Assembly (NCBI RefSeq): GCF_019649055.1
Contig: NW_026570228.1
Span: 2,046,001 to 2,110,000, forward strand
Direction of reading: 5' to 3'
From: Paramacrobiotus metropolitanus
Taxonomy: Eukaryota > Tardigrada > Eutardigrada > Parachela > Macrobiotidae
Length of the DNA: 64,000 nucleotides
In this document: one piece after another, positions 1-13,355 of the stretch
Layout of the letters: each line of letters starts with the position of its first letter
Numbering within the stretch: the stretch's first letter is position 1
Position numbers and translations under genes: made by a program
The notes under the pieces: generated by a model
What the model saw: only the letters and a program-made list of their open reading frames with translations
Told to the model about the DNA's origin: nothing
The model's database searches: none

Positions 1-948
1 ATTATGAAAGTATGTATAGCGGCACGAAGGGAGTCAGCCGACTTGATCTGTTCCCTGGTGGATGTACAACGCTGGCGCCCATGCTAGTTAGCCGCGCCTA
101 TGGCGGTACAGCTGCACTTCATGGCCGTATTTACGCTGTGGGTGGCTGTAACTCCGAAAGGACGGTGATGGCTGCCGTGGAATTTTACGACACAGAAAAA
201 AATATCTGGCAGTCTCTGGCTGACCTACCGCAGCCGTTACTTGGCTTTGCCATGGTGGCGACCCGTAACCGGCTGTACGTGTTTGGGGGAATGTCACAAC
301 TGAGAGGGCATGTTAGTCTTAACACGGCCTTCTGTTACAATCCAACTGAGGACGTGTGGACGAAACTGGCCGATATGCCGACGGCACGACGATACTGCAG
401 TGCCTGTGTGGGGTCGAATGGCCTAATTTACGTTATCGGTAGGTAGAAAATTACGTTTTATGCGTAATTTATAACTGACTCGTTGGTAAAGTCTTCGCTT
501 TCGTAGGTGGAATATCTACTGATGGTCGTTATAGTTTGCGTTGCGTGGAGGTTTACGATACCAGTAATGATCAGTGGTCGAATAAATGTATGTGTCTGTT
601 GTCTGGTGCGGCAGTGCCAGCCGGTTGTTATTAATTTATTATTAATAATTATTAATAATTATAAGTTGTTATTAATTAATAAAAGTTAATAGTTCATTCT
701 TATGAGCACAATGTAGTGACTGTCTGATTTCAGGTGACATGATTAGCGGTCGCTCCAGCGCTGGGTGTGCGTATGTGGATCGCAAAATTTACGTTCTGGG
801 CGGCTCTTACGAACCTGCTAGGTGCGATACTAACACTATCGAATTTTTTGACGAGGATGCAGATAAATGGAACCTTCATCCTTGCCGACTATCCGAGCCC
901 AGAATCGACTTCGGTTGTACGGTGATGACGATAGAAAAGGGTAAATAA
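1..948 (+). CDS. Kelch-repeat protein, 3' part (5' end outside window)
   Basis: Three exons are seen: 1-438, 507-587 and 734-948, with phase-compatible GT-AG introns at 439-506 and 588-733. The joined reading frame gives about four Kelch blades. Each shows the usual pattern of a glycine pair after a beta strand (YAVGG, YVFGG, YVIGG, YVLGG), then a Tyr and a Trp near the end of the blade (FYDTEKNIW, YNPTEDVW, VYDTSNDQW, FFDEDADKW). In the family such propellers bind substrates, commonly as the C-terminal half of BTB-BACK-Kelch adaptors of Cullin-3 ubiquitin ligases. The BTB half would lie left of the window. The frame is open to base 1, so the gene is truncated by the window edge. The stop at 946-948 overlaps a possible splice donor, so a further exon is not excluded. 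A polyadenylation signal follows at 1137. Confidence 0.82.
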
Positions 949-1806
949 TTATTTGATAGCAGCGGTAGTTTCAGCGAAAATAGTAAAACCGTTTATGTAA
1001 GTAAGTGAACGTTATATGACGGTGTGACCTATCTTAGACCTTTGTGTTGATATTGGTAAATGAATATTATTTTGCTCAATAGGTACCGATATAACGGCTC
1101 AAATGAATTCCACCGAGGATAATTAAGAAATGGGGGAATAAAAAGAAAACGTACCAACTGATGTGCCCCGCTTGATCGTGAATTACTGGATTACCATTTG
1201 AAATGGTTTAACGTTGTTACCGGTTATTGCTGATTGGACTAGCAGTTTAGCAAACACGAGGTAGTTTCTTAAGGGTAGATCCAAGAACTTACTCTCACAC
1301 TATAGTAAGTACTTGGTAGATCCTAAATACGGTTTTATGTTTTATACTGAATTAGCTAGGTTCGAAGAAAGTGCGAGAGCCATGACTAAGCGTTCTGCGA
1401 GCTGTGCGGAGCTACCATATTATGAAATTAAAAATTTTTTGATACCAGTGATTTTGCTGATAACCGTGATTTTGCAGTTTTAGCGCGAAATGTCCAGCGG
1501 ATATCCATTTTCGGCAGTGTATTTATTTGAAGCAAAAAACAACCTAATTTCCATTTCATTTTTAGCAACATAAGACCTTTAACTGCGTGTTGAAACAGCT
1601 GGATCCACGTGGCACTTATGACAGCAGTAACCTCACGTCACATGATATGAGAAGAATCATATAGATAGTAGAACTAATCTTATTTTATTTCTCAATATGT
1701 ACAAAGCGAGCTTCGCTCAAAAATTATAATCAAATGAAGAATTTGTCCCAATTTACATGAGAAGGGACTGGGCACAATAGAACTAGTTATACTTCTATAC
1801 AACTAG
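949..1806. other. Intergenic, 3' flank of Kelch gene
   Basis: No coding exon could be supported. The stretch is AT-rich and holds the probable polyadenylation signal of the Kelch gene at 1137-1142. Confidence 0.5.
1137..1142 (+). terminator. Polyadenylation signal of Kelch gene
   Basis: An AATAAA hexamer lies 189 nt after the Kelch stop codon, on the same strand. Confidence 0.4.
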
Positions 1807-1866
1807 ATTATATAGTTTGCGAAAGCAGTATTCACTGAATACTACTGCTTTCGCAAACTATATAAT
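1807..1866. repeat. Perfect hairpin with 24-bp arms
   Basis: The arms 1807-1830 and 1843-1866 are exact reverse complements around a 12-nt loop. The last base of the right arm is the first base of the next, larger inverted repeat. Confidence 0.9.
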
Positions 1867-1973
1867 TCGGATAAATTCTAACCCTGCACTCTGTAGTTGA
1901 GTACTGATACTACTGAATATTAGTATAATATTCAGTACTCAACTACAGAGTGCAGGGTTGGAATTTATCCGAA
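1866..1973. repeat. Long hairpin with about 42-bp arms
   Basis: The arms 1866-1907 and 1932-1973 are reverse complements apart from one base. The spacer can itself pair (1913-1922 with 1926-1935). It abuts the previous hairpin, so 1807-1973 is almost wholly self-complementary. It may be a remnant of a foldback element; no target-site duplication was recognised. Confidence 0.9.
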
Positions 1974-2154
1974 GATTCCAAATCCGGAAACATCCTTACA
2001 GGACCATTCATTATGTACGTTTTTACGCATTCTGTTTATCATAAAATTCGACCAGCGGACGATATAAACTGTAAACAACCGTCGAATCCGACGCACCGGC
2101 GGGGAATTCGCTAGCAAAATGCTACTGTCAAACACCACCGTTTCAAATATATTT

Positions 2155-2495
2155 TTATAGAATCCTGAACAATTTAGAAAAGTACATGGGACCAAAATTA
2201 TTCGGAACAAAAGGCAATATCGTTTGGCCGTACACACTGCCAGTGTTCGAAAAGCGAAACACACGATTAAAGACTCCCCGAAAAGGAGAAGTATCCACAA
2301 CGGCTATTTTAATCTTGTGTAACCGCTCCAGTTCGGTATAGATGGCCAAGTGCACCACACCGTCATTTTGTACCGGCGATAGTGAACATGTGGAATAGAT
2401 GACAGTGCCGCCAATTTTCACACCATCACAGGCGCGCCTACAATAAACATACATCCAGTAAAATAAAAACATAATCAGCAAAAGAATTCTCAAAT
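2155..2495 (-). pseudogene. Partial duplicate of the last NSUN4 exon with part of its upstream intron
   Basis: This segment matches about 4542-4878 of the intact NSUN4 gene at the nucleotide level. The match covers the terminal exon (motifs YSTCS, GPMYF) and roughly 50 nt of the preceding intron. It is therefore a DNA-level copy, not a retrocopy. The reading frame is still open to a stop at 2155-2157, with a one-codon in-frame insertion relative to the parent (AIYTEL versus AITEL). None of the upstream NSUN4 exons is present, so the SAM-binding region is absent. A small local duplication that left an orphan exon is the simplest reading. It could still be transcribed, but a functional enzyme is not encoded here. 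Confidence 0.8.
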
Positions 2496-2772
2496 AATTG
2501 TATTTATTCCATTTTGTGGCATCTTGCACATCCCCTCCCTTGGTCTGCAATACCATTGTGTAAACTGTTTACTGTTGTCGTAGAGTTTACAGTAAACACA
2601 ATGCCACCAACAGACCTGATTCTTTTTCATATCCCGCTAATACGGCATTGAATCAGATGTGCTCTATTGAAAGTTGTGTTGGCGACTTTTTCCACCAAAG
2701 TTTTTCTTCTGTATACGGTAATTCAGAAACTTGGTGAACTAGTTCTTATTTCCGATATATTTTTCTGCAGCC

Positions 2773-4285
2773 ATGGATGCACAATCTGCGCCATCGGCTT
2801 CCCGTGATGGATTGTCGAACTTTTGGAAACAAGTCTTGGACAGCGGAGAGAAGAGCGACGTTCGGTTTGCTGTCGGGCATCAGTATGGCGATGCGAAGAT
2901 CTTCCGAGCTCACAAGTAGGTTGCATCTGATTATGGAGTGCTGCATGTTTGTGGGCGATTTGTGCGTGGAGTCGAGAGCTCTCCCTCGGAATGCATACCT
3001 TGATTGGATTTTTTGCAGGTGGATATTGACTTTGCATAGCGACGTTTTCGATAGGATGTTCAACGGAGCTTTGCCTGAGAGCGGAGAGGATCCCATTGAT
3101 ATCCCCGAAATCATGCCTGTAGCATTTGCCAACATGTTAAGGTGGGCGTGAAATTTTGTCCGATCTTCTCACCGCGAATACGTGGTCAAAAGAATAGCAT
3201 TTGATTGACGGTTTTCTTCGAATCTTTAGCTTCGTGTACACTGGTGTGGTGGATGCAGATGACCTGAAGTCAGATAATCTGTTCGCCACCATTTACTGCG
3301 CGGACAAGTACAACCTGCCGCGGCTGCTGGAATGCTGCATGAACTTTGTCAGCAGCCAGCTGAACGCCGGCAACTGCTTGATGTATCTGGACAATGTTAG
3401 TTTGGGATTCACGCAAAGCCGCCATTTAACTGCATAAAGTGTCTGTTATATCTACATTAACAGATTAAATGCTGGAAGTACGCCTGTGTTGCTGATGTTA
3501 TGGAGAAATGCTTGCTCTTAGTGGATGCATTCAGCGATGCGATTCTGCGCTCGGATGAGTTCAGTGAAACTGGAGTTGACACACTGCACAGAATCCTGCA
3601 GCGTAGTAGTTTATCGCCGATGAAAACAAAATTTACCAAGCTGTGGAAAAGTATGAAGTTAAAGTATTCGTTACTCAATTTCCAATGAATTGTCATTATT
3701 TGCTTTATTATGCAGGTGGGCTGTAGAGGCTTGCAAGCGGAATAATGTGGAGCCAAGCGCGTGCAATCGCCGTCGGTGTCTGGATGCAGCGCTGTACGAT
3801 GTTAGGTTTCCGTTAATGACCGACAGTGAACTGGCTAATGGTCCCGTCCAGGTCGGTGAAGAAGCTGGTTGCATTGATGTTCTGTCCTTAATGTGCGATT
3901 TAGAGTCGATGCAAAATAATTCTTGTTGTGATCCTCTGCTTTACCCTCGCATACTTTTTTACATACTTTACCGTTTATGCAGACTGGTTTATTATCTCCA
4001 AGCGAAATGCTGGCCGTCTACAAGCACAGATATTCCGCAGTCACGGTGCACCTTCCCTTTTCAACTGAAGACCGCACAGCTTCACTTATTCCAGCTTTGA
4101 ACCGTTCAGCCTGTTTCCAGCTTAATCCTGCGCACGGCCAGAACCTTTATGTTGATGCGCGTTTTCGTTTCATTGTTGGACTAGTACTGGGGTTTGCTTT
4201 GATAATTCGTATACTGGACGCTGTATTCGAATTGGAATTTGCGGCTCTGGATGATCTGGTCGGATTTTTATTGAGTTTTTATTAG
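2773..4285 (+). CDS. BTB/BACK-domain protein, reading frame broken in exon 4
   Basis: Six exons are proposed: 2773-2915, 3019-3141, 3230-3395, 3464-3650, 3716-3851 and 3983-4285. The start is the ATG at 2773 in a good context (ccATGG). The N-terminal half is a BTB fold (SDVRFAVG, FRAHKW, DVFDRMF, FVYTGVV, ADKYNLP). A BACK domain follows (VDTLHRIL, IYQAVEKWAVEACKR, FPLMTDSELANGPVQ), as in BTBD3/BTBD6-like Cullin-3 adaptors. The C-terminus (SPSEML onward) is a hydrophobic tail, not a recognisable PHR or Kelch domain. All splice phases agree except in exon 4. Around 3609-3622 the frame must shift by one base for the conserved BACK residues to continue. Without that shift the protein ends early. 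This may be an assembly error, a recent null allele or a pseudogene. The gene converges on NSUN4, with stops 256 bp apart. Confidence 0.75.
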
Positions 4286-4428
4286 TGTTACTGAACTGTA
4301 AAATGCTAGTACTGTAAACTGTACATAGTAGTGACGGGCCACTGACGGCACATGCAGCAGGGAAAATGGCCTTGCTGATTGTGCCTTTTAGCATACGAAC
4401 ATGCTTATTGTATCCTTGTATATATTTT

Positions 4429-4434
4429 TTTATT
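4429..4434 (-). terminator. Polyadenylation signal of NSUN4
   Basis: An AATAAA on the minus strand lies 107 nt past the NSUN4 stop codon. Confidence 0.4.
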
Positions 4435-4541
4435 TCGACCACCAGATAACGTAAGTCAGCGTCAAATCGAAAGCATTAAACGGGGAATCAGCTGAAGAAA
4501 TCCCGTTGTCAAAAACAGCTTCAAACTACTGGAAATAATTT

Positions 4542-7032
<2,491 letters not shown>

Positions 7033-7614
7033 CTCCGGAAAAGAAAGAGCACCCTCGACAAACCGATAAATAAATATCAATTCAAAGTTCACAGATCTGT
7101 CTCCACTTAATTTTTCCGTAGTACAGAAAACAACAAAAAATATTTAAAAATTGTCTTTTAAAAAAATAACAACAAGACCGCGAACAATCCGTTAGAAACG
7201 CATAAAAATGGAAAACTTCAAAAAATTTTGCACTTTCTCGTGCAACGTTACGAACCAAAATCAAACGCGCAGTAGCGGGCGGTTGGTTATGACAACGATC
7301 AGGAGACCTCCAATGCCCCTTGGGTTACCCTCATTACGCTCGGTGCTTATCACCGAACATCTAAGTATTTTTGTGACTTCCCTTTCCGCCGAGTAAACAA
7401 CTGCGGATGCTAGTGAATTTAAGTCTAGCCATTTTATGAAAATCTCGAAAAGTGTTATAGTTTTTAATTTGTATAGCTTCGTTCCTAAGTTCCTAACTGT
7501 CTGATACTGTGTCGTTCCTGACACGCGATTGTCGAAAACGCCTGAACCATCGGCTCACAGTATTTATCCGCGTTTCTGCGCGCTCCAGTGCCTGCGTACT
7601 TCACAGCTTGAACC
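7033..7614. promoter_or_regulatory. Bidirectional intergenic region between NSUN4 and YIF1
   Basis: The start codons of NSUN4 (minus) and YIF1 (plus) are 582 bp apart, head-to-head. Both promoters must lie here or overlap it. No TATA box at a fitting distance was recognised. The position is inferred from the gene order, not from a motif. Confidence 0.45.
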
Positions 7615-9848
7615 ATGGATGCTCCGTCATCAGGATGGGAGCGTACGTTGCTGTTCCCATCATTGAAACCTATATTGTACTTAACCGATGTGAGAAAATG
7701 CCTAATTAATATTTTCTGTGTATAGCCATCGATGCGGCGCCGGTGGCAGCGAAGACATCCAGCCACAGACATTCCACGAAGCCCAAGAAGCAGAGATCCA
7801 GCACAGCGGCCACATCATCGCCGCAGTTTCCTTTAACGGCGAATCAGCCCGTACCGTCTTATCCGGGTATGTCTCCGGCGGGAATGCCCTACGGTCAGCC
7901 GCAGATGATGCCAGGGATGCCGCCTGACTATCGTAAGTGGCGAGAAAACGCCCGTAATGAAATAGCTGCCATGCATAACTGCAAAGTGACTAATGTTTAT
8001 TAGTCTGATAAATATTAGTCACTTTGATAACTGCATTACTTGAGAAACGCGAGGAATTTTTGATTTTTATTATTATTTTCAACGTATTACTGTTACAGAT
8101 TTCATACAGAGTCGTATACTGTCGTGAAGTCTTTAAAAAAAGTATTTGAAAATTAATCTGCTTGATTTTTCTAATCTGATTTAGAAAAACTGTGCCTGGT
8201 ACAAATAAATATATCATTTGAGAATATGATATTAGTATGTAAACGTGTTCTTCGTCGAAACATATTGCAGTATGAAGTATACATAATCTTTCGCATTTTT
8301 CAGAGCAATATTATCAGCCTCCTCCTGCTCAGCCCGGTGGTTATGGATTTCCTACGGGTTTTCCCAGTCAAGCCCCAGCGTATTTTGCTGATCCCTTGGC
8401 TAATGTTGCATTGGCGTACGGACAAACTTTGGCCGGACAAGGCAAAGAAATCGTTAACCAAAATGTCAGCAATATCTTTGACTCCTGTTTCATCGTCTTG
8501 ATTATAAAATTTATATTGTTGTACAGTTAGAAAAATGGATTTCCATCTCTACCCTGCGCTTTTACTTCGCCGTGGACACCCAGTACGTCATTCGGAAATT
8601 ATTCGTGTTGGTTATGCCTTTCTTTGTGCGCGTAAGTATTTCTGTTTATTTTTTAATTAGAAAATAACATATGCATTAATATTTATTTATTTATTTAATA
8701 ACGTGCGCATTGATTGATATTTATTTTAGGACTGGTCCATTAAATTTCCGCCGAGTCAGTGTGTGGCCCCGCGTGAAGAACCCAACGCGCCAGATCTGTA
8801 TATTCCCTCCATGGCCTTCGTAACGTACATCTTAAGTACGGGAATTTTGCTGGGAACGCAGAATCGGTGTGGCAGGATCTTTTCGTTCTGAAATGTGTGC
8901 TCTGGATGACAAATGTTTCTTTAAGGTTTACGCCGGAACATCTTGGGATGCAAGCCAGTGAAAGTTTAGCATATCTGGTCGTGGAAATCCTGCTGATTTT
9001 GATTACATTCTACATCACCAGCATTTCATCGAATTTGCGGTTTCTGCATCTTTTGGCCTTTTCCGGTTACAAATATGTGGGGTAAGTATCATGCTGTTTG
9101 TAACTTGACATTCATTTTTTACAGCGAAGTTCACTTTTAGCTTTGTTCGAAAACTATTTCTATGCTTTTTAGCAGTCTTTCTGTTACTGTAAATCAAATT
9201 CAGAAATGCGTTCTCGGTTTTTTTTTCACAGAATATTTAAGAACCATAAATCTGTTTAAGAAAAGGTTCTACCATCGTTGAGTTCTGAAAAAGTGTTTCT
9301 TTTTCTTAAAACTGCTTAGACCGAAAGAATGTAATTTTATCTGACTGGTGAGTTTCAGTAAATCCTTGCTGCTTCAGTAAATGATAAGTGTATTCTTGTA
9401 AATTGTTTGCTTTATTGTTTTGCAGGATGGTTGCTTGCGCTATCTCGGCGTTGTTTCTCAAGCAGTTCGGCTACCGCATCGCTCTAATTTATGCGGCAGT
9501 GGCGATTATATGGTTTTTTGTAAGTACAGTATTTTTTTTCTTTTGACACCTTGCTGTTCAACACAGTTGCAATACATTTTCCGGGACTGGTTGCCCCCGT
9601 GGAGTGAATTCTTGATCTCCTAAAGCAGGTTATGATTAGTCGTCTTCTTCAAGCTTGTTAATTTTTATTTTCAGTTACGGTCTTTAAAAGTCTACATCTT
9701 ACCAGAAGTGACCCGTGCTGATCAAGCTGGACATAAACGCCGGATATGGGCGCTGTTGTTTATTACGGTGTTGCAGCCGATGATGATTTTTCTGATGACT
9801 AGACAAATCTGCTCGTATGAGGCATCCGCAAAAGTTGTACCGTCTTGA
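7615..9848 (+). CDS. YIF1: YIF1 family ER-Golgi membrane trafficking protein
   Basis: Eight exons: 7615-7642, 7726-7932, 8304-8464, 8527-8631, 8730-8866, 8926-9081, 9426-9519 and 9675-9848. They join without a frame break to 353 residues. The first exon codes nine residues plus one base and starts in a good context (aaccATGG). The N-terminal third is cytosolic and rich in Pro, Gln, Tyr and Gly. The YIF1 core follows: [13 protein letters not shown], the [11 protein letters not shown] block, [27 protein letters not shown] and the C-terminal [11 protein letters not shown] helix region. About five hydrophobic membrane segments are present. In animals YIF1 pairs with YIP1/YIPF proteins and acts in COPII vesicle traffic between ER and Golgi. 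It is slightly longer than vertebrate YIF1 because of the low-complexity N-terminus. Intron 2 contains a hairpin at 7983-8025. Confidence 0.94.
7983..8025. repeat. Hairpin in YIF1 intron 2
   Basis: The arms 7983-8000 and 8008-8025 are 18-bp reverse complements with one mismatch and a 7-nt loop. It lies 51 nt after the exon 2 splice donor. Confidence 0.8.
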
Positions 9849-10548
9849 GTTTAATTCATCGTGATTGAGTTAAGGTTGTTTTTTATCACCGTTTTTGTAG
9901 TTTAACACTGTTGGTCGCAAATTATAATTATATCTATCTGATTTTACGGTTGTGCTGCGCCTGTTGCACATTATTTGCAGATGCGTTTACAAAGCTACAA
10001 AAAATAATAATGCTGAAATTCATCCTGTTTTACGGATGCCATTGTCAACTCGGATAACGACAGTGTGTCAGTAGAAACGCAGTTGTTACATTGTAATATT
10101 CGTATTTTGACTGGTGTACCCAAATCCCGATTTAAGGTTCTATTTGCGGGATCATATACAAATATGTCCCTGCAAATTTTGAATCGTTCTTTTATTCATT
10201 CAGTAACGTGTCCGTGTATCCAGAATTACTGTACATAATATTTATTAAGCACACCATGATGTCCGGACAAGCGTAAAAATTATAGTATTGTAGAGCGGCA
10301 ATGCATGACTCAAAAAAGTCAAATTGAACTGACAAGATTATAACGAGACAAGAAATAAAAGCTAAAAGATTGCAAAAGCAAGTTAAACAGGCGTTAATTA
10401 AAGGTGCTGTAATTTGTTAATCAATAATTAATGCTGTCACAAACTGTTTATTTATATGGGTCATATTGACCCTTCGAAAGACTGGAATACCCAGAAGCGT
10501 AATCCCAACACACCGGAATACGGCCACGGAACTATGTATGGAGTGCGA
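9849..10548. other. Convergent 3' flanks of YIF1 and kinase 1
   Basis: No coding exon was recognised. The stretch is AT-rich 3' flank shared by the two convergent genes. Confidence 0.5.
10447..10452 (-). terminator. Polyadenylation signal of kinase 1
   Basis: An AATAAA on the minus strand lies 96 nt past the kinase 1 stop codon. Confidence 0.4.
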
Positions 10549-13355
10549 TCATACCGCAACTGGGTGGCACGATTTAGGACTGTAATACTGGCAGGTTTTG
10601 CAACGTTCCGGAAGGTAATGGGCGGAATTCTTCCAAAGAAAAACCGTAGAAGACATGATCTCCTTCAGTTTTAGGCGCTCTTTGACGTTCTTCTCCAACA
10701 TTCTAGACGAATTACAACAACGATCGCTCGATGTCAAGGCTCCAAAAATGTCTTAATAAGCCAACATAATGCGTCGATATTAACCAATTCACCAATATAA
10801 ACATTCAACATACAGCTATGAATTTTAGCACATGCAAGAGAATTACAGTACCATAAATTTGTACAATGATTACGAGTTGCGAAAGTTCACAACTGCAACG
10901 GGCTACAGCATCGAGAGAAAAAACATTTCTCACCCTTTAAGCAGAGCACGGACGTTCAGGGAAATATGGCAGCATGTTTTGGTGGGGATAACAACCGGTT
11001 CCTCCTGGATCATCCGGTAGAGTTCGTAAAGGTTATCGTGACTGAAAGGCACATTTCCAAAAAGTAGTGCAAATAAAGTGACACCCAGCGCCCACATCTC
11101 CATGGCCACCGCGGAATAACCTTCCGTTATTTCGTCATCCAGACATTCCGGAGCGGTAAACGACGGTGTACCGTAGGGTAGACGAGTGGTGTCATTTCCC
11201 TCCTCATGGATGAAACTCAATCCAAAATCGATTAACTTCACTCTCCCGAAGGAATTCAGTAGCATATTCTCCGGTTTGAGATCACGATGGATGATATTCT
11301 TTGAATGCAGATATTCCACGCCGTACAGCACCTGGTAGAATAATTTCTCACAATCAGTTTCAGCGAAGTAGAAGTATCAAAACATAAGAAGTGCTGACAG
11401 AAATTTAAACGGCCCTTTGAAATCCACCCAAATATGGAATTGGTAATTTCAGTAATCCAATTGGTTTAGAACTTACGTCGCGCATGCACGACATGGCCAC
11501 TGTCTCCTGCAATGGAGTATCTACAAACGCAGGAAAGTACTTCAGTTATTCCTTGTTTTCTGTAACACGGTTCCGATTCCGGTTACAGTCGAGCGTACGA
11601 TTCCGCGAACAAGACTGGTTCAGCGGTCTATGTTAGTGAAAGAAAGAACTGCAACTTTAACGTATTTACCAGTCGGAATAGATAATATGCAACCACGATC
11701 CATGTATTCGAATACGAAATACATGTTGTCTTCGTCCGGATCGTCCATAATCTCGAAGAGTTTGACAATGTTGGGATGGTTAATTTTCTTTAGTATCGAT
11801 GTTTCTCTCTCGATGTTTAGAAAAGGATTTTTTGACTGCCTGAAATCATACGGTTACGAAAATATGCCTTAAACTAGTACTGTATTATAGGCACTGCAAT
11901 AAAGACCGTACACATGAATGAGATAACTTCCTGACAAGGAGTAAGGTAAACCATAAACCTAATCAAATACTCTTACGCCATCGCCAATAGAAAGCATAAG
12001 TACATAAAACAGTTGGTACTTACAAATTCAAATGGAATAACGAACGTATCAAAAATTTTTGGAATTTATCGAATGCGACGCTTACTTGAACAGCATGGAA
12101 TTTTTCTGCGCTCTTCTTTTAGAAATGGACTTTATGGCGTATAACCCATGATCTTTCACACAGGACGCCACACGAAATGTACAAAACGATCCACATCCCA
12201 AATCGCTATCCGGCTCAATAAGGAAATCGTTAATCTGAATAGATCCGTCGTCAGCATCGCGGACCACAATATGATCCGTACAAATCACCCTGCAAATATA
12301 CGTAATTCCACAACTGCACTTCACCTATCAACAGCTAAAAGATGCAAAACTGCGGCAACAGCCTATCGAATTTCTCACAACACAGACAACGAGAAAATAT
12401 TGTTGCATTCTCGAATTCGCATCAGAATTTTTAAGTACCAATTTCAATATTACTGTGCTAATCGTTAATAGCTCAAAATGATTTGCAGAAATTTCTACTG
12501 TCGTCTCCAGTGCGTGAATTTAAGGTCCATAAGCACTGCACATAACTACTGACAAAGATTGTTATATAAGCAAAAATCGTAATCCGTACGCTCAGAGCAA
12601 ATATATTTGCTGGGTTACTTAATATTTCCGAAACGTAAATTCTTTAAATTCCCTTTCAATTGTTCTTAAATCTTAATGGTATTTTGTACTGTGCCAGTAC
12701 AACTTCGTTTTACTGACTCGAATAATCAGAAAATTGGCAAACTACGTAATTACCAAAGGCAGCTAAAATGTAACAAAATAAATAAAAAAATAAAAAAAAA
12801 ACAAATCAAAGAAAAAACTTACTCAGGCTTCCTATCGACAAAAATCTGCACCTCCCATCCACATGTTTCAATGGGCACATCCGCGGTTTCCGTCGGTCCC
12901 GTAAAGATCTCCGTATCGGACGGCGCATCCTCGTACGCCTTAAAACGCGGGCAGAGGAATTTCGCCACATGGGCATGAGGCGTGGGTGAGGAACAAGAAT
13001 CCCGCGCGGACAATTTCAAAGGAGAATGCTGCGTCTCCTCCGCACCATCCCCGACACCTTCAAAATCCTCATCAAAATCCACACCATCCACCTCTGCATC
13101 GAAATCCCCTTCCACTTCGTCGCTATCCCAGCGCAGTTCAACAGGCTGGGATGATCCCGATTCTACGGATTCGTAGCCTGATTCCCCGTGATTACGAAAA
13201 GGGACGGTGCGACATGCACAGCCTTCACACATGGAAGGAGCAGTGGTGGTGGTGGTGCAGGTTTCATTGCAGTTGCAGCCATCGCTGCAGGCTCGCTTTG
13301 GTGGATAATGCACGCGATCGCCGTCCACGTCCTGCACGGGGCTATCGAAGCACAT
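10549..13355 (-). CDS. CaMKK-like serine/threonine kinase, tandem copy 1
   Basis: Six exons (minus strand): 13355-12823, 12289-12086, 11839-11670, 11520-11477, 11331-10934 and 10702-10549, giving 500 residues. The ATG at 13355 is the first after an in-frame stop. Residues 1-177 are a non-kinase region: a cysteine-rich start (CNCNETC, CEGCAC) then acidic sequence. The kinase domain has Lys231 (YAIK), HRD at 332-334, DFG at 352-354 and APE at 377-379. Subdomain sequences such as [19 protein letters not shown] and [14 protein letters not shown] are of the calcium/calmodulin-dependent kinase kinase type, which activates CaMKI/IV and AMPK by activation-loop phosphorylation. The glycine loop reads GCGSFC, so the third glycine is a cysteine. 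The Arg-Pro-rich insert of canonical CaMKKs is missing. The C-terminal tail has paired cysteines (CKTC). A paralog with the same introns but one more lies upstream. Confidence 0.85.

Noticed and set aside
1965-2300. Minus-strand frame overlapping the NSUN4 fragment
   Set aside because: It is in a different frame from the recognisable NSUN4 residues and runs into the hairpin.
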